This document shows, in pieces, positions 1 to 9,027 of a DNA stretch of 64,000 nt (positions are counted from its first letter, which is position 1; every line of letters starts with the position of its first letter). The translations under genes and the position numbers were made by a program. Source of the DNA: an uncultured Lachnoclostridium sp. GTDB lineage: Bacteria; Bacillota; Clostridia; Lachnospirales; Lachnospiraceae. Below the pieces are notes generated by a model. That model worked only from the letters and a program-made list of their open reading frames with translations, did not search any database and was not told the origin of the DNA. The DNA lies in contig CAMKRZ010000015.1 of NCBI GenBank assembly GCA_946415315.1, positions 1 through 64,000 of the forward strand, in the 5' to 3' direction.

Positions 1-114
1 CTGCTGGCCGCCCTGCTGAGGCTCCTCCTGCTGCTGGCCGCCCTGCTGAGGCTCTTCCTGCTGCTGGCCGCCCTGCTGAGGCTCCTCCTGCTGCTGGCCG
101 CCCTGCTGAGGCTC
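1..114 (-). repeat. 30-bp tandem repeat, four copies, coding
   Basis: Units start at 1, 31, 61 and 91; the fourth is cut short near 114. One unit differs by a single base (C to T near 55). Each encodes the ten residues QEEPQQGGQQ in the adhesin stalk. The array touches the window edge, so its copy number is unknown. Confidence 0.95.
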
Positions 115-2541
115 TGTGGACGCCGTCTGGTTCATGAACGTCCGATCCGCATCACTCATTTTCCCGGATACCGCACCGTCTGCGAAATTCTTGTAATAAT
201 TCACAACTCCCGGAATCTTGACCGAAGCACCGGAAATCTCCTTGAGCGTCACATTGAGCTGTACATAGATTTCCTTGTCATCAATCGTATAATTGCCTGT
301 CGTCTCCGCTGCCTTGCCGGTCTCCGTAATACGGAAAATGTTGCGTCCCTCCGACAGAACCGTCAACGGGATCAGAATGACATTGGCATCGTTGACTATG
401 ACCAGATCCGTCTTCTCGCCGGTTGCTTTGCCGTCGCTGTCCAACACATCCGTCTGAATCGTTTCGAATTTGCCTTCCGCGGCATTATAGCGCTCCAGCT
501 TGAACTCAAACTTCTGGTCAGCCGTCGCGGGCTGATCGTCCACTTTCTTGAAAGCCTTGACGGTTACCGTTTTCTCCTTCGAGAGACCCTGATACACAAA
601 ATGGAACTCCGAAGTCTTTCCCATCGTAACTTCACCGGCGCAGACGCCCCAACCGGTAGTCGTGTCACCGAGCGTCATCTTCGCATTCGCAAGCGGCGCA
701 AGATACATGCCGCCGGAAATATGAGTGTCGATGACACTTGCTTTTGCGCAATTCCAAACCAGCTGACGGTTAATCTTGTCAGCGTAAATATTCTGTTCAA
801 CGCCGAATTTTCCGTTTACCGTATCCGTGGAATGCTCTCCGGTTCCGTCACAGAAATCGACGAACGTCTTGGAAAGGACAACATTTTCAGACGTTTTAAA
901 GTTGAACACGATCGTCTGATTCGGCTTCATCTTAATATGCAGTCCGCCGTCCTTGCTGAACGGTTTATCGGGACCGTTGTACGCATCCGCATCGATGTAA
1001 ATCGTAACTCCGTCATCAAAGCCGGAAGTATCAAGATATACCGTGTTGTCCATCACCACGGGCGCCATGGTCGCCTTCTTTGCTGCCATCGCACTCGACA
1101 CCTGCCTCATATGTGAGATCATGTCATCGACGGCAGAATCAATGTCCTCCTTGTCCATCGTGATGATCATCACATTTTCCGGAGCTGCCTCATTGACAAC
1201 CTTGCCCGCCGAATCCTCGCCGACAAACACGATCGCTGTCGCAGGAGTTTCGTTTCCGAAACGCATCGTGTCGCTCTCGATCGTACCGACAAGATAGTTG
1301 CCGGGAACCTGCTCCGAACCGTTGCCGGACAGATCGGGGTCAAAATTGAAATCGTCGCTCTTTGAATAAACCTTCGTCGCAAAATTCGTTTCGCTGTGGT
1401 TGCTCTGCGTGATCTTCGCCGCCACAATACCGTAATTCACGGCATCACCGAGGACCGAAAGAAAATCGTAATCCTTCGTCGGAACGACCTCTGACAGTTT
1501 TACCACATCACAGTTTTCAACGACGCATTTCTCCTCATCGCGAACCTTGGTAATTCCCTCATAGGAAACCGTAAATTCCTTCACTGTCGTGGTTTCGGCG
1601 ACATCATTGCTGTCTATCGCCTTCTTCGCGGAAATGACTGTGCCGGGCTTTGCCTTCAGGATCTTCACCGTGATCGGATTCCAGTTACCGGTGTATTTCT
1701 CCGTGGTCGCATGCCCGTTGTTGTCGATCCAGTCCCCGTTGACTCCGCCGATGCCCTGAACTCCGTTACCGTTTTTCACGACAAAATCCACGGTGCTGTC
1801 CGTACCATTTGTCTCCAGCGGAGCGAAATAATACGAGTACGTGTTGGATTTGTGCTTTGCGGAAACCAGAATGTAGTATCCGTCATCCGCCGTAATACTC
1901 CCCGCTCCCGGATCAAAGGCAATCCGGACCGCATACTCCTGTGTGCCTTTGTACAGATTGATCTCACCGGAGTTTTGCGTGACGGCAGAACTCATAAAAA
2001 TGTATCCGTCAATCGTATCCGTCTGCGCGATCAGCTTGCTGTAGCCGACCCCGGAATACTCAAACCCTTTTCTGGCGGGGGATTTTCCGTAATACAGTCT
2101 CACGCTGGAAGCTTCATACCGGTCCGGATCATATTCCAGGGGAACAAAATCCGGAACACTGTAGTATACATTGCCGGTCTCCGACGTAGTCCAGAACTCC
2201 GTGATGTGCAACGTCTGTGTTGCCTTGTTGATATCGTCGATCACGGCAAAGCCATATCCCGCAACATCACCGGTCTGCTTGTCCTTCAGTGTTACAACCA
2301 CATGATAATTCTCGTTTTCATGCGGTCTGCCGTTGTTCAGCCGCGGCTCCGGCGCAGTTAACGTGGTCTGATCAAACGCGTAGAAATTGATCGTAACCGC
2401 AAAATCCGTCACCGGTTCTGCCACGGCAATTCCGATCGTCGAGAACAGTGACATCACCATCACCAAAACCATGACGATCGCCGTCATTTTTCGACGTTTT
2501 TTTCTTCCGTTTACTCGTGCTCCTCCTCTTTTCACTGCCAT
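1..2541 (-). CDS. Surface adhesin with FctA-like pilin domain and Q/E/P repeats (3' end outside window)
   Basis: Secreted surface protein, 847 codons visible, running off the window edge. The ATG at 2541 follows a GAGGGA ribosome site. Residues 1-41 are a long basic signal peptide ending in AVA. About residues 495-620 (VYLDTSGF, ADAYNG, then INRQLVWN and HISGGMYLAPLA) resemble choice-of-anchor A domains. About residues 655-780 (VKAFKKVDD, FKLERYN, then FRITETG) resemble the Spy0128/FctA pilin fold, in which a Lys and a Glu form an isopeptide bond. The last visible 38 residues are four near-identical ten-residue Q/E/P/G repeats, probably a wall-spanning stalk. A sortase signal would lie outside the window. 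The role in adhesion is inferred from domains only; domain names are from memory of the families. Confidence 0.85.
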   Translation of the reverse strand, partial: MAVKRGGARVNGRKKRRKMTAIVMVLVMVMSLFSTIGIAVAEPVTDFAVTINFYAFDQTTLTAPEPRLNNGRPHENENYHVVVTLKDKQTGDVAGYGFAVIDDINKATQTLHITEFWTTSETGNVYYSVPDFVPLEYDPDRYEASSVRLYYGKSPARKGFEYSGVGYSKLIAQTDTIDGYIFMSSAVTQNSGEINLYKGTQEYAVRIAFDPGAGSITADDGYYILVSAKHKSNTYSYYFAPLETNGTDSTVDFVVKNGNGVQGIGGVNGDWIDNNGHATTEKYTGNWNPITVKILKAKPGTVISAKKAIDSNDVAETTTVKEFTVSYEGITKVRDEEKCVVENCDVVKLSEVVPTKDYDFLSVLGDAVNYGIVAAKITQSNHSETNFATKVYSKSDDFNFDPDLSGNGSEQVPGNYLVGTIESDTMRFGNETPATAIVFVGEDSAGKVVNEAAPENVMIITMDKEDIDSAVDDMISHMRQVSSAMAAKKATMAPVVMDNTVYLDTSGFDDGVTIYIDADAYNGPDKPFSKDGGLHIKMKPNQTIVFNFKTSENVVLSKTFVDFCDGTGEHSTDTVNGKFGVEQNIYADKINRQLVWNCAKASVIDTHISGGMYLAPLANAKMTLGDTTTGWGVCAGEVTMGKTSEFHFVYQGLSKEKTVTVKAFKKVDDQPATADQKFEFKLERYNAAEGKFETIQTDVLDSDGKATGEKTDLVIVNDANVILIPLTVLSEGRNIFRITETGKAAETTGNYTIDDKEIYVQLNVTLKEISGASVKIPGVVNYYKNFADGAVSGKMSDADRTFMNQTASTEPQQGGQQQEEPQQGGQQQEEPQQGGQQQEEPQQGGQQ

Positions 2542-3002
2542 AATTCCCTCTTTCTTTCTTCGTGTTCCCACGTGCTTTTCTTCGTAAAATGAAGTGAAAA
2601 CAACAAGCCTTACACAACGCGCTGCGTAAAGCATCCGGAAACACGTATGCCAATTTGAACGGGTTACACGGAAAGATGATCATTCCTGCAGAAACTTCTT
2701 TGATCTTCAGAACACTCTTTTTTCAGATACACGTATAGACAATTCCCCCGCAAAAAATGATACCTTCCCATAAAGAATCATAGCATTGTGAGCGTGATAC
2801 GTCAAACCAACGAAGACGCGAGATCGTTTCGTCTGAGCGTTTCGTTGCGTAGTTGAAAAATTTGTGGTAATTATCCTGTATAATTGACGCAAAATACGTA
2901 ATTTTGCATAGTTGTGCATAATCGCTTATGCTGAGACGGCTACATGTACATGTGGTATCCAAAGCCATAACCGTCTTCCCCTGCCGATTCTCCTCTGCAC
3001 CG
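2542..3002. other. Divergent intergenic region between adhesin and YitT genes
   Basis: This AT-richer spacer of about 460 bases must hold the minus-strand promoter of the adhesin gene and its leader. I see no convincing -35/-10 pair for that gene, no RNA gene and no coherent reading frame. One copy of the dispersed motif CGTAAAATG lies at 2583-2591. Confidence 0.6.
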
Positions 3003-3032
3003 TTGACATGATCCTCGCGCTGATGCTATACT
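3003..3032 (+). promoter_or_regulatory. Sigma-A promoter of YitT-family gene
   Basis: Perfect -35 TTGACA at 3003-3008, an 18-base spacer, and -10 TATACT at 3027-3032. The ribosome site GGAGG at 3057-3061 and the ATG at 3067 follow, giving a leader of about 30 bases. Confidence 0.8.
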
Positions 3033-3066
3033 TTGGGCGAAAAGTTTATTTGCGACGGAGGCCACC

Positions 3067-3948
3067 ATGTTTGACAACGAAAGAGGAAGTTTCCGCAGCG
3101 GGATCACCAACTTTTCCATCTGCTGCCTGGCTTCCCTGATCTACTGTCTCGGTATCAACTTCTTCATTCTCCCCGGCGGATTGTATTCCGGCGGGTTTAC
3201 CGGTATTTCGCAGTTGTTGTCTCTGTTTGCGAAGGGCACCCGGCTTGAACCGTACAACATCAAGGGTGCGATCTATTTCATACTCAACATTCCCATCATG
3301 ATACTCGGCTGGCGCGTTCTCGGCAGCAAACCGATGCTCAAAGCAGGCTTTACGATCCTTCTGGAAAGTGCGCTGATGTCGTTCCTGCCGATCCCGAACG
3401 AACCGATCATCAGCGACACCCTCACCAACACCATCGTCGGCGGTTTCTTCGAAGGTGTCGGCTGCGGTCTTCTGTACATCGGTTTCGGCTCCGGCGGCGG
3501 CACAGACACCATCGGCATCGTCCTGAGCCGTAAATTCCACTCTCTGAGTATCGGCAAAGTCTCCCTCGCCATCAACATCGTCGTGTACGCGGTCTGCGCG
3601 ATCGTCTTCAATCCGGAGGTCGCTGTCTACTCGATCATCGCCGCGTTCTGCTGCTCTCTTGTCATCGATAAGATTCATCTGCAGAACCGTGCTGTGACGG
3701 TCAACGTCTTCACCAACCGCGACCGGGAGATCGGCGACTGGATCCGCGACAACATCAACCGAAGTGCCACGGTATTCACCGGCACCGGCGTCTACTCCGG
3801 CGCGGAGCGCAAACTTGTGATCAGCGTCATGTCGGAGTACGAGTACTACCGTCTGAAGCGCACGCTGCCGGATCTCGACCCCACGGCTTTCGCCAACGTC
3901 TATCCGTCCTCCGCGGTGTTGGGAGACTTCGAGAAACGGCTGTCGTAG
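3067..3948 (+). CDS. YitT family membrane protein (DUF161 plus DUF2179)
   Basis: 293-residue integral membrane protein, full length for the family. The N-terminal two thirds carry about five or six hydrophobic segments with the family pattern (YCLGINFFILPGGLYSGGFTG near residues 25-45; GSGGGTDTIG near 140). The last 90 residues form a soluble DUF2179 domain (VFTNRDREIGDWI, GTGVYSGAERKL) typical of the C-terminus. The transported substrate of YitT proteins is not established. GGAGG lies 5 bases before the ATG. The gene stands alone behind its own strong promoter and ends at a hairpin shared with the convergent gene. Confidence 0.93.
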   Translation: MFDNERGSFRSGITNFSICCLASLIYCLGINFFILPGGLYSGGFTGISQLLSLFAKGTRLEPYNIKGAIYFILNIPIMILGWRVLGSKPMLKAGFTILLESALMSFLPIPNEPIISDTLTNTIVGGFFEGVGCGLLYIGFGSGGGTDTIGIVLSRKFHSLSIGKVSLAINIVVYAVCAIVFNPEVAVYSIIAAFCCSLVIDKIHLQNRAVTVNVFTNRDREIGDWIRDNINRSATVFTGTGVYSGAERKLVISVMSEYEYYRLKRTLPDLDPTAFANVYPSSAVLGDFEKRLS

Positions 3949-3975
3949 GCACACATTTTCCGAATTATATGCAAT

Positions 3976-4018
3976 AAAGCGCAGAGGAACGCCGCATGGC
4001 GGACAATCTCTGCGCTTT
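3976..4018. terminator. Shared hairpin terminator between convergent genes
   Basis: Perfect 11-bp arms AAAGCGCAGAG (3976-3986) and CTCTGCGCTTT (4008-4018) around a 21-base loop. It lies between the plus-strand YitT gene and the minus-strand gene ending at 4073. The T tracts are short on both sides, so strength is uncertain. Confidence 0.7.
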
Positions 4019-4072
4019 CTTATTTCTGAAAAATCTCCGCTGAAAATACTCTCGTTGGGGAATCCCGGTTTT

Positions 4073-5956
4073 CTACCGGACCGTATCGTTTTCTGCCCCG
4101 CCCTTTTTCCTCTTTCGGAATACCGCAAATGCCAGCACACCGACCACAAGGATTCCGGCTGCTGCACAGACAACGGGGACGATCCACTTCCGCGGCTGAG
4201 ACTCCGCTTTCGTTGTCTCAGCAGGCGCTCCTGTCACCGTAGGCTCCGGAGCCGGCGTGGGAGTTATCTCCGCCTCACCCGGATCGTCCGATGTATTCTC
4301 TCCCGCAACGACAACCTTACTCGCCTTCACCTGCTTTGCATCGATCGCCTCGCCTTTCACCAGTGCCTCGACAATGCCTTCCGCAGCATTGGTAATTCCG
4401 CTGTAGAGCACAGGGTTCTCCGGGTCAAGTACAAGCACGGTGTACTCACCTTCCTGAAGCGTAACCTTGTTGTACTCGATCCTCTTCGCATCGCGCGAGG
4501 CAAGGATATCGAGCAGGCCGCACTGCAGTGTGATCTTCTGCTTCTCGGTGGAAGGGATCACCACGTAGTAGCGTTCCGTGCTCGGAAAATCAAACAGAAG
4601 TTTTCCCGAATCGTACACGGCTCCGCAGACATGCTGCTCCTGCGCGAACTCGCAGTTTTCGCCGTCAGCGAAGACCACCTGCTTTCCTTCGCTGTCGAAA
4701 ATATTCACGAAGGAATCGCCCTCATAGATGAGAAAGCCGTAATCGGAGCGGCAGGTCTGAAGTCTCGAACCGTCGCCGATGGCGTCCAGCGCGGCAAGGT
4801 AAAGCTCCGGCGCATGCGCAACGAACGGATTGATGAGGTCACCCTCACCCACTTCTGTGGGAGCGCCCAAGAAGTTGCTCACGACAGAGAGCCCGCTCTC
4901 CGCCCCCATGAACGCGGATCGCAGCGTCTTCTGCGCTGTCAATACGTAAAATGCAGGCGAGATCAGCGTGCTCGCCAGCGTCGCGATCTTGCGGTCCATG
5001 GAGATGATATTGTCGGTATGAATCTGAAAATCCCCGGCAAATGAATATCGGAGATAGATCGGCAGAAACGTCTCATAATACGTGGCATAATCGTCGTCGG
5101 TGATCGATGTCGGCAGCAGGTACGTTGTCCCGAACCGACCGTATCCCCACTCACCCGGAGCAACTTTGGGCACCGGATCCGCCGGATGTACGAACGAGAC
5201 GATGTTGGCGTACAGCGCCTCCGAGGCTTCCTGCAACCGCAACGTGTTCCGCGGGCAGGCAAAGCAGTAGGCGTAAATATTTTCCGGAGACACGTTCCCG
5301 AGCTGCGATTCCGAAGCCAGCTTATCGAGAGAAGCTGCAGCCAGATTGCTCACCGCCGCGCCTCTCGAGTAACCGGTCAGAAGAACGGACACCTTGCGGC
5401 CCTCGGGCATTTGCCGGATATACTCCGTCAGGTCGTTCACTACAAGGTCCGCGCACGTGCGGAAGCCCTCGTGATCCTCCGTCGTTCCGAGCGTAAAATT
5501 GCCGGCCCACTCCGTCTGGTAATTTCCGCCTCGCACCACCGCTACGATCAGCGACTCGTTCTCGCCGATCTCCCGGACACCGTAGGCATACCCGATCGTA
5601 TCCGGTCCCGGAAATGTGTAATGCACCGTCTTCTCATCGTAGCGAATGTTCAGAAGGTCAAACAGCGCAAGCAGATTCGAGGCGTCCGATTTCTCACCGG
5701 CGCCGAAGCCCGCGACCGCCAACCGCAAGGACATCCGGGCGAGCTCCGGGTTCATCCGGTAGGAAGACTCCGCGAAGAAACTGTCACGGTAAATGTACCC
5801 AAGCTCCGTGTCCTCCTGCGTACCGGAGACGCCGCTCGTCTGATACGGAAAACTGCCTTCCAAGTCCTCCGCATACGCCGTGTGCGAAAAAAGAGCGCAG
5901 AAAAGAAAGACCAGTAAAACCGCCATCTTTCCGATTCTGCGCTGTTGTGTTCTCAT
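4073..5956 (-). CDS. Secreted lipase-like alpha/beta hydrolase with C-terminal membrane anchor
   Basis: 627 residues from the ATG at 5956, which has GAGGGA 5-6 bases upstream; a TTG at 5968 directly after the previous stop is the less likely alternative. A signal peptide covers residues 1-29 (ending TAYA). A Mbeg1/DUF2974-like serine hydrolase domain carries the nucleophile elbow GYSRG near residue 195 within VSVLLTGYSRGAA. Near residue 570 a Pro/Thr spacer begins, then one membrane segment (about 595-615) and a basic tail, so the enzyme sits outside the cell tethered by its C-terminus. The substrate cannot be read. It is the last gene of an operon with the genes ending at 5969 and 6335. A second secreted lipase-like protein lies at 19452-21584. 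Confidence 0.85.
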   Translation of the reverse strand: MRTQQRRIGKMAVLLVFLFCALFSHTAYAEDLEGSFPYQTSGVSGTQEDTELGYIYRDSFFAESSYRMNPELARMSLRLAVAGFGAGEKSDASNLLALFDLLNIRYDEKTVHYTFPGPDTIGYAYGVREIGENESLIVAVVRGGNYQTEWAGNFTLGTTEDHEGFRTCADLVVNDLTEYIRQMPEGRKVSVLLTGYSRGAAVSNLAAASLDKLASESQLGNVSPENIYAYCFACPRNTLRLQEASEALYANIVSFVHPADPVPKVAPGEWGYGRFGTTYLLPTSITDDDYATYYETFLPIYLRYSFAGDFQIHTDNIISMDRKIATLASTLISPAFYVLTAQKTLRSAFMGAESGLSVVSNFLGAPTEVGEGDLINPFVAHAPELYLAALDAIGDGSRLQTCRSDYGFLIYEGDSFVNIFDSEGKQVVFADGENCEFAQEQHVCGAVYDSGKLLFDFPSTERYYVVIPSTEKQKITLQCGLLDILASRDAKRIEYNKVTLQEGEYTVLVLDPENPVLYSGITNAAEGIVEALVKGEAIDAKQVKASKVVVAGENTSDDPGEAEITPTPAPEPTVTGAPAETTKAESQPRKWIVPVVCAAAGILVVGVLAFAVFRKRKKGGAENDTVR

Positions 5957-5968
5957 ACTATCCCTCAA

Positions 5969-6331
5969 TCAGTGGCAGCGGCACGCATATCCGCGGAGCA
6001 GATACAGCACCAGGAAAATGTTCTTCTTCGTCTCCGCGCCTGTCGTCTCGCGCTTGCGGATCGTCTCAAGCGCGCGGATACACGTGTAGCGGGCGCTGTC
6101 CGAGAGTTCCTCCATCCCTTCGGGTGCCGGCTCCATCGCAATGAAGGCCAGCAGTCGCAGGAGCACTTTCTCGTTGAGCTCTGCGTTCTCTCCGCCCTCT
6201 TCACCGAGCAGGCACGTCAGATCGAGGATCATTTTCTTCACCTCGCCCGTCGTGAATTCCTCGCCCATCGCGCTGAGCAGAGGCTCCTCGTCCTCACCGA
6301 TATTTTCCAGATACATTTCCACTGCGTCCAT
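5969..6331 (-). CDS. Hypothetical acidic helical protein
   Basis: 120 residues, soluble, acidic and probably all-helical; no signal peptide or membrane segment and no family I recognise. The start ATG lies 3 bases after the stop of the upstream gene, and its AGG ribosome site is inside that gene's last codons. Its own stop is 12 bases before the preferred start of the hydrolase gene. The tight packing suggests coupled translation and a shared function with both neighbours, which I cannot name. Confidence 0.75.
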   Translation of the reverse strand: MDAVEMYLENIGEDEEPLLSAMGEEFTTGEVKKMILDLTCLLGEEGGENAELNEKVLLRLLAFIAMEPAPEGMEELSDSARYTCIRALETIRKRETTGAETKKNIFLVLYLLRGYACRCH

Positions 6332-6334
6332 ATT

Positions 6335-6871
6335 TCACTGCCTGCTCAATTCTTCTGCCTGCCGCGCAAGTTCCTCCGCCTGTGCGCGCATCTCCTCAGC
6401 CTTCCTGGCCAACAGTTCCGCCTGCGCCGCCTTCTGTCGCGCCTCCGCGGAATCCGGCTGCGCGCCCATCGGCTGTGTCTGCGGCTGGACCTGATGCAGC
6501 TGCTGATCGACAAACTGATCCTGCTTCCGCTGCTGGTCAAGCATCATCTGCTGCTGACGCCGCTGCTCATCATACACATCCTCAAAATACGGATTGTACT
6601 GTACCGACATGTCATCGGCATGATCCATCTCCGGATTGACCAAAAGCGGTGTATTGTCCTTCTTCTGCACGGCAGCCGCATTCGGATTCTTCCCGAACAC
6701 CTGTCTCCCGAGTATCCAGGCAAAGCCGCCGTTCAGAGCCGCCATGATTGCACTGAACACCTTCAAGCTGATGTCCGTATCCTCGTCGAATATCATTCCG
6801 ACAAATATAGCCAGAAACAGACACACAAATGTCAGCAGGAATCCATTGAAGTACTTACGACATCCTCCCAT
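6335..6871 (-). CDS. Hypothetical membrane protein with Gln-rich coiled-coil tail
   Basis: 178 residues. Two hydrophobic segments (about 9-28 and 38-56) are followed by a linker and, from residue 100, a Gln/Glu/Ala-rich stretch with heptad character (repeated AEELARQAEEL pattern) that should form a coiled coil. The orientation is likely a membrane hairpin with a cytoplasmic helical arm, perhaps a scaffold for the next two gene products. GGGGAGG lies 12 bases before the ATG. First gene of the three-gene operon ending at 4073. Confidence 0.75.
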   Translation of the reverse strand: MGGCRKYFNGFLLTFVCLFLAIFVGMIFDEDTDISLKVFSAIMAALNGGFAWILGRQVFGKNPNAAAVQKKDNTPLLVNPEMDHADDMSVQYNPYFEDVYDEQRRQQQMMLDQQRKQDQFVDQQLHQVQPQTQPMGAQPDSAEARQKAAQAELLARKAEEMRAQAEELARQAEELSRQ

Positions 6872-6931
6872 AACGAAGCGTTACCTCCCCAAAACGAATG
6901 CTCTCACGCGAAGAGTTTCGTAACGTCGATT

Positions 6932-6946
6932 CAGTATATCATACTG
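6932..6946. promoter_or_regulatory. CAGTAT-ATC-ATACTG palindrome over the -10 region
   Basis: Perfect 6-bp inverted repeat with a 3-base centre, about 65 bases upstream of the gene starting at 6871. On the minus strand it contains TATGAT and TATACT, so it overlaps the likely -10 box. The geometry suits a dimeric repressor, but no regulator can be named. Confidence 0.4.
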
Positions 6947-6961
6947 AGCGGAAAAAGAAAA

Positions 6962-6983
6962 GGGGGCTGCCGCAGCAACCCCC
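6962..6983 (-). terminator. Rho-independent terminator of GlsB-family gene
   Basis: On the minus strand GGGGGTTGC and GCAGCCCCC pair around a TGCG loop, followed by a T-rich run (6946-6961). It lies 46 bases after the stop of the gene at 7030-7272. Confidence 0.88.
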
Positions 6984-7029
6984 GACTTTACGACTCTCCT
7001 CCGTTCCGAAGCGTAGCCGATTCTCCCGG

Positions 7030-7272
7030 TTACTTCTTCTTCAGAACGGCACGTCCGATGGCAATCAAAATACACGTTCCGATCACGCCTCTGATGATGC
7101 GGAAAACAAGCATGTTGCTGGCAAGTAATCCAAACACAATATTACCGACCACGCCGCCGACAATACCCAAAATGATATAAACGAGAATGCCCTTGGACTT
7201 GCTTCCCATCAGCATGCCCGAAAGCCAACCGCATACAGCACCAACAAGAATTATGATAATCCAATCCCACAT
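7030..7272 (-). CDS. GlsB/YeaQ/YmgE family stress-response membrane protein
   Basis: 80 residues and three hydrophobic segments, matching the transglycosylase-associated (YeaQ/GlsB) family in length and in its glycine-rich pattern (GAVCGWLSGMLMG, LGIVGGVVGNIVFGLL). Members are small inner-membrane proteins linked to general or alkaline stress; their biochemical activity is unknown. GGAGGG stands before the ATG. Single-gene transcription unit with its own promoter and terminator. Confidence 0.9.
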   Translation of the reverse strand: MWDWIIIILVGAVCGWLSGMLMGSKSKGILVYIILGIVGGVVGNIVFGLLASNMLVFRIIRGVIGTCILIAIGRAVLKKK

Positions 7273-7353
7273 ATTTGTATCCCTCCATTATATTGCATTG
7301 ACAGACAACATTATGTGCCTGTGTCGCGTGATTTTGTTCTCACTGACAAGGCA

Positions 7354-7382
7354 ATCATACCACGTTTTTTTGCTAAATGCAA
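7354..7382 (-). promoter_or_regulatory. Extended -10 promoter of GlsB-family gene
   Basis: On the minus strand, -35 TTGCAT (7377-7382), a 17-base spacer, and -10 TATGAT (7354-7359) preceded by TGG, an extended -10. The leader is about 75 bases. The remainder of the spacer (7383-7608) is AT-rich and shows no gene or hairpin that I can support. Confidence 0.75.
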
Positions 7383-7608
7383 TACGCTTAGCACCGAAAA
7401 AGTAAATTTAATCTACTTTTAATTTTCTCTTAACGCATCGTTTATTTCTCGGAAAATTTTGCATATCACTGTGCACGCTGCCAATAGCTAAGGTTCGCGC
7501 AGATGTTTCGAACATTCAGAGCGCCTGCTACTGGTAATTATATTTTACCGTCGTTGTGACTGGTGAAACGTCCCGTGTCCGCTTTCAAGTGATATAAAAA
7601 GCCCCCCC

Positions 7609-8778
7609 TCACATGCGAAGCATCAGCTCTTCCTCAATAACCTCGCCGCCGCGAATGTAGTGCCGAGGCACGCGCTTGCTGACCGCGCAGGTCAGCTCGT
7701 ACGGGATGGTCCCCGCGAGTTCCGCCATATGCTCGATCGGATTGCGCGGTCCAAACACTTCAACCTCCGAGCCGATGACAACACCGGGCTTGCCCGTGAG
7801 ATCGATCATGCACATGTCCATGCAGATCTTGCCGCGCTGCGGCGCCGGTCCTTCGTCGGTCATCAGGCTGCAGCGGTTGGACAGACAGCGGAAGAAACCG
7901 TCCGCATAACCGTACGGCAACACACCGATCCGCGTCGTTTGTTCCGTCTTATAGATGCCGCCGTAGCTGATCGCCGTCCCGGCGGGATAAATTTTGATCG
8001 TGGAGACGTTAGTCTTCAGCGTCATGACAGGCTTAAGCCCCAGTTCAGCGGCAAACTCGCCGTAACCGTACAGCAAAAGTCCCGGCCGTACCATATCGAG
8101 GTACGTCTGCGGATACCGCGCGACTGCGCCGGTGTTCGAGCAATGGCGCAGGCGGAATTTGTGGCCGCTGCGCTCCTCCACCCCGCTGATCACATCGGTG
8201 AAAAGCTTGAACTGATGCTCCGTATACGCCTTCGCTTCCTCCCCGGGCTCATCGGAAACCGCAAAATGAGTGAACACTCCTTCGGCATCCAGTCCCGGCA
8301 TGGAAACCGCTTCACATATACCTTCTACTCCTGTAGAAAAGAGGTCTCCGTCGCACAGATAACCGAGTCTCGACATGCCCGTATCGACCTTGATGTGGAT
8401 TCGAAGCGTGCCGCCGAGGCGTGTCGCCTCCTCCGAGTACTCCACCGCCTTCGCCTTACACGTTACCGCCTGCGTGATGTCATACTGAAGCAGCCGCTCC
8501 ACCTGCTCCTTCGGCGTGTGACCGAGGATCAGGATCGGCATCGTGATGCCGTTCAGGCGCAGTTCCATCGCCTCATCGATGCTGCTGACCGCAAGATAGT
8601 CGGCTCCGTTTTCCTGCAGCGTGCGCGCCACGATAACAGAACCGTGGCCGTAGGCATCCGCCTTCACGACTCCGAGGAATTTTACGCCCTCGCCGACGCG
8701 TTCGCGCAATGTGCGATAATTGTGAACCAGTGCGTCCAGATCGATCTCCGACCAGGTGCGTTTCAGTGTTGATTCCAT
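7609..8778 (-). CDS. alr: Alanine racemase
   Basis: Converts L-alanine to D-alanine for peptidoglycan; cytoplasmic PLP enzyme. 389 residues, usual length. The PLP lysine is K39 in VVKADAYGHG, and the second catalytic base is the Tyr of AISYGG near residue 271. The fold-type III barrel and the C-terminal beta domain are both complete (TGKPGVVIGSEVEVFG, TIPYELTCAVSKRVPRHY). Transcribed alone from the promoter at 8874-8902. No clear terminator hairpin follows; the stop is followed by a run of seven G and then T5. Confidence 0.97.
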   Translation of the reverse strand: MESTLKRTWSEIDLDALVHNYRTLRERVGEGVKFLGVVKADAYGHGSVIVARTLQENGADYLAVSSIDEAMELRLNGITMPILILGHTPKEQVERLLQYDITQAVTCKAKAVEYSEEATRLGGTLRIHIKVDTGMSRLGYLCDGDLFSTGVEGICEAVSMPGLDAEGVFTHFAVSDEPGEEAKAYTEHQFKLFTDVISGVEERSGHKFRLRHCSNTGAVARYPQTYLDMVRPGLLLYGYGEFAAELGLKPVMTLKTNVSTIKIYPAGTAISYGGIYKTEQTTRIGVLPYGYADGFFRCLSNRCSLMTDEGPAPQRGKICMDMCMIDLTGKPGVVIGSEVEVFGPRNPIEHMAELAGTIPYELTCAVSKRVPRHYIRGGEVIEEELMLRM

Positions 8779-8873
8779 ATTTCCGCCTCACCTTATAGAA
8801 ACGTTGTGAACACAAAAAACGGCTTTGAAAAGCTCTCCGTCGTTTTCTTGACAGCCTTGCGTTCACTCCTTGC

Positions 8874-8902
8874 ATCATAGCACAAAAGGGCTGCAAAGAC
8901 AA
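8874..8902 (-). promoter_or_regulatory. Promoter of alr
   Basis: On the minus strand, -35 TTGTCT (8897-8902), a 17-base spacer, and -10 TATGAT (8874-8879). The leader is about 90 bases and shows no recognisable riboswitch. Confidence 0.65.
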
Positions 8903-8993
8903 CTATTCGGAACTTTGAATTCTTCTGACATCTGTATGATTACCTGCGCAGTAACCGCCGAAATTCGCACAGGCACATGCGGTTCCGGCCGCA

Positions 8994-9017
8994 AAAAAGG
9001 CGCCTTATCGGCGCCCT
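8994..9017 (-). terminator. Rho-independent terminator of XRE regulator gene
   Basis: GGCGCC arms at 9000-9005 and 9011-9016 around a 5-base loop, followed on the minus strand by six T (8994-8999). It lies 11 bases after the stop of the gene at 9028-9840. Confidence 0.88.
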
Positions 9018-9027
9018 TTCGGAATCC

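Noticed and set aside
1-114. Four 30-bp repeats considered as a CRISPR or satellite
   Set aside because: There are no spacers and the units stay in frame within the adhesin gene.
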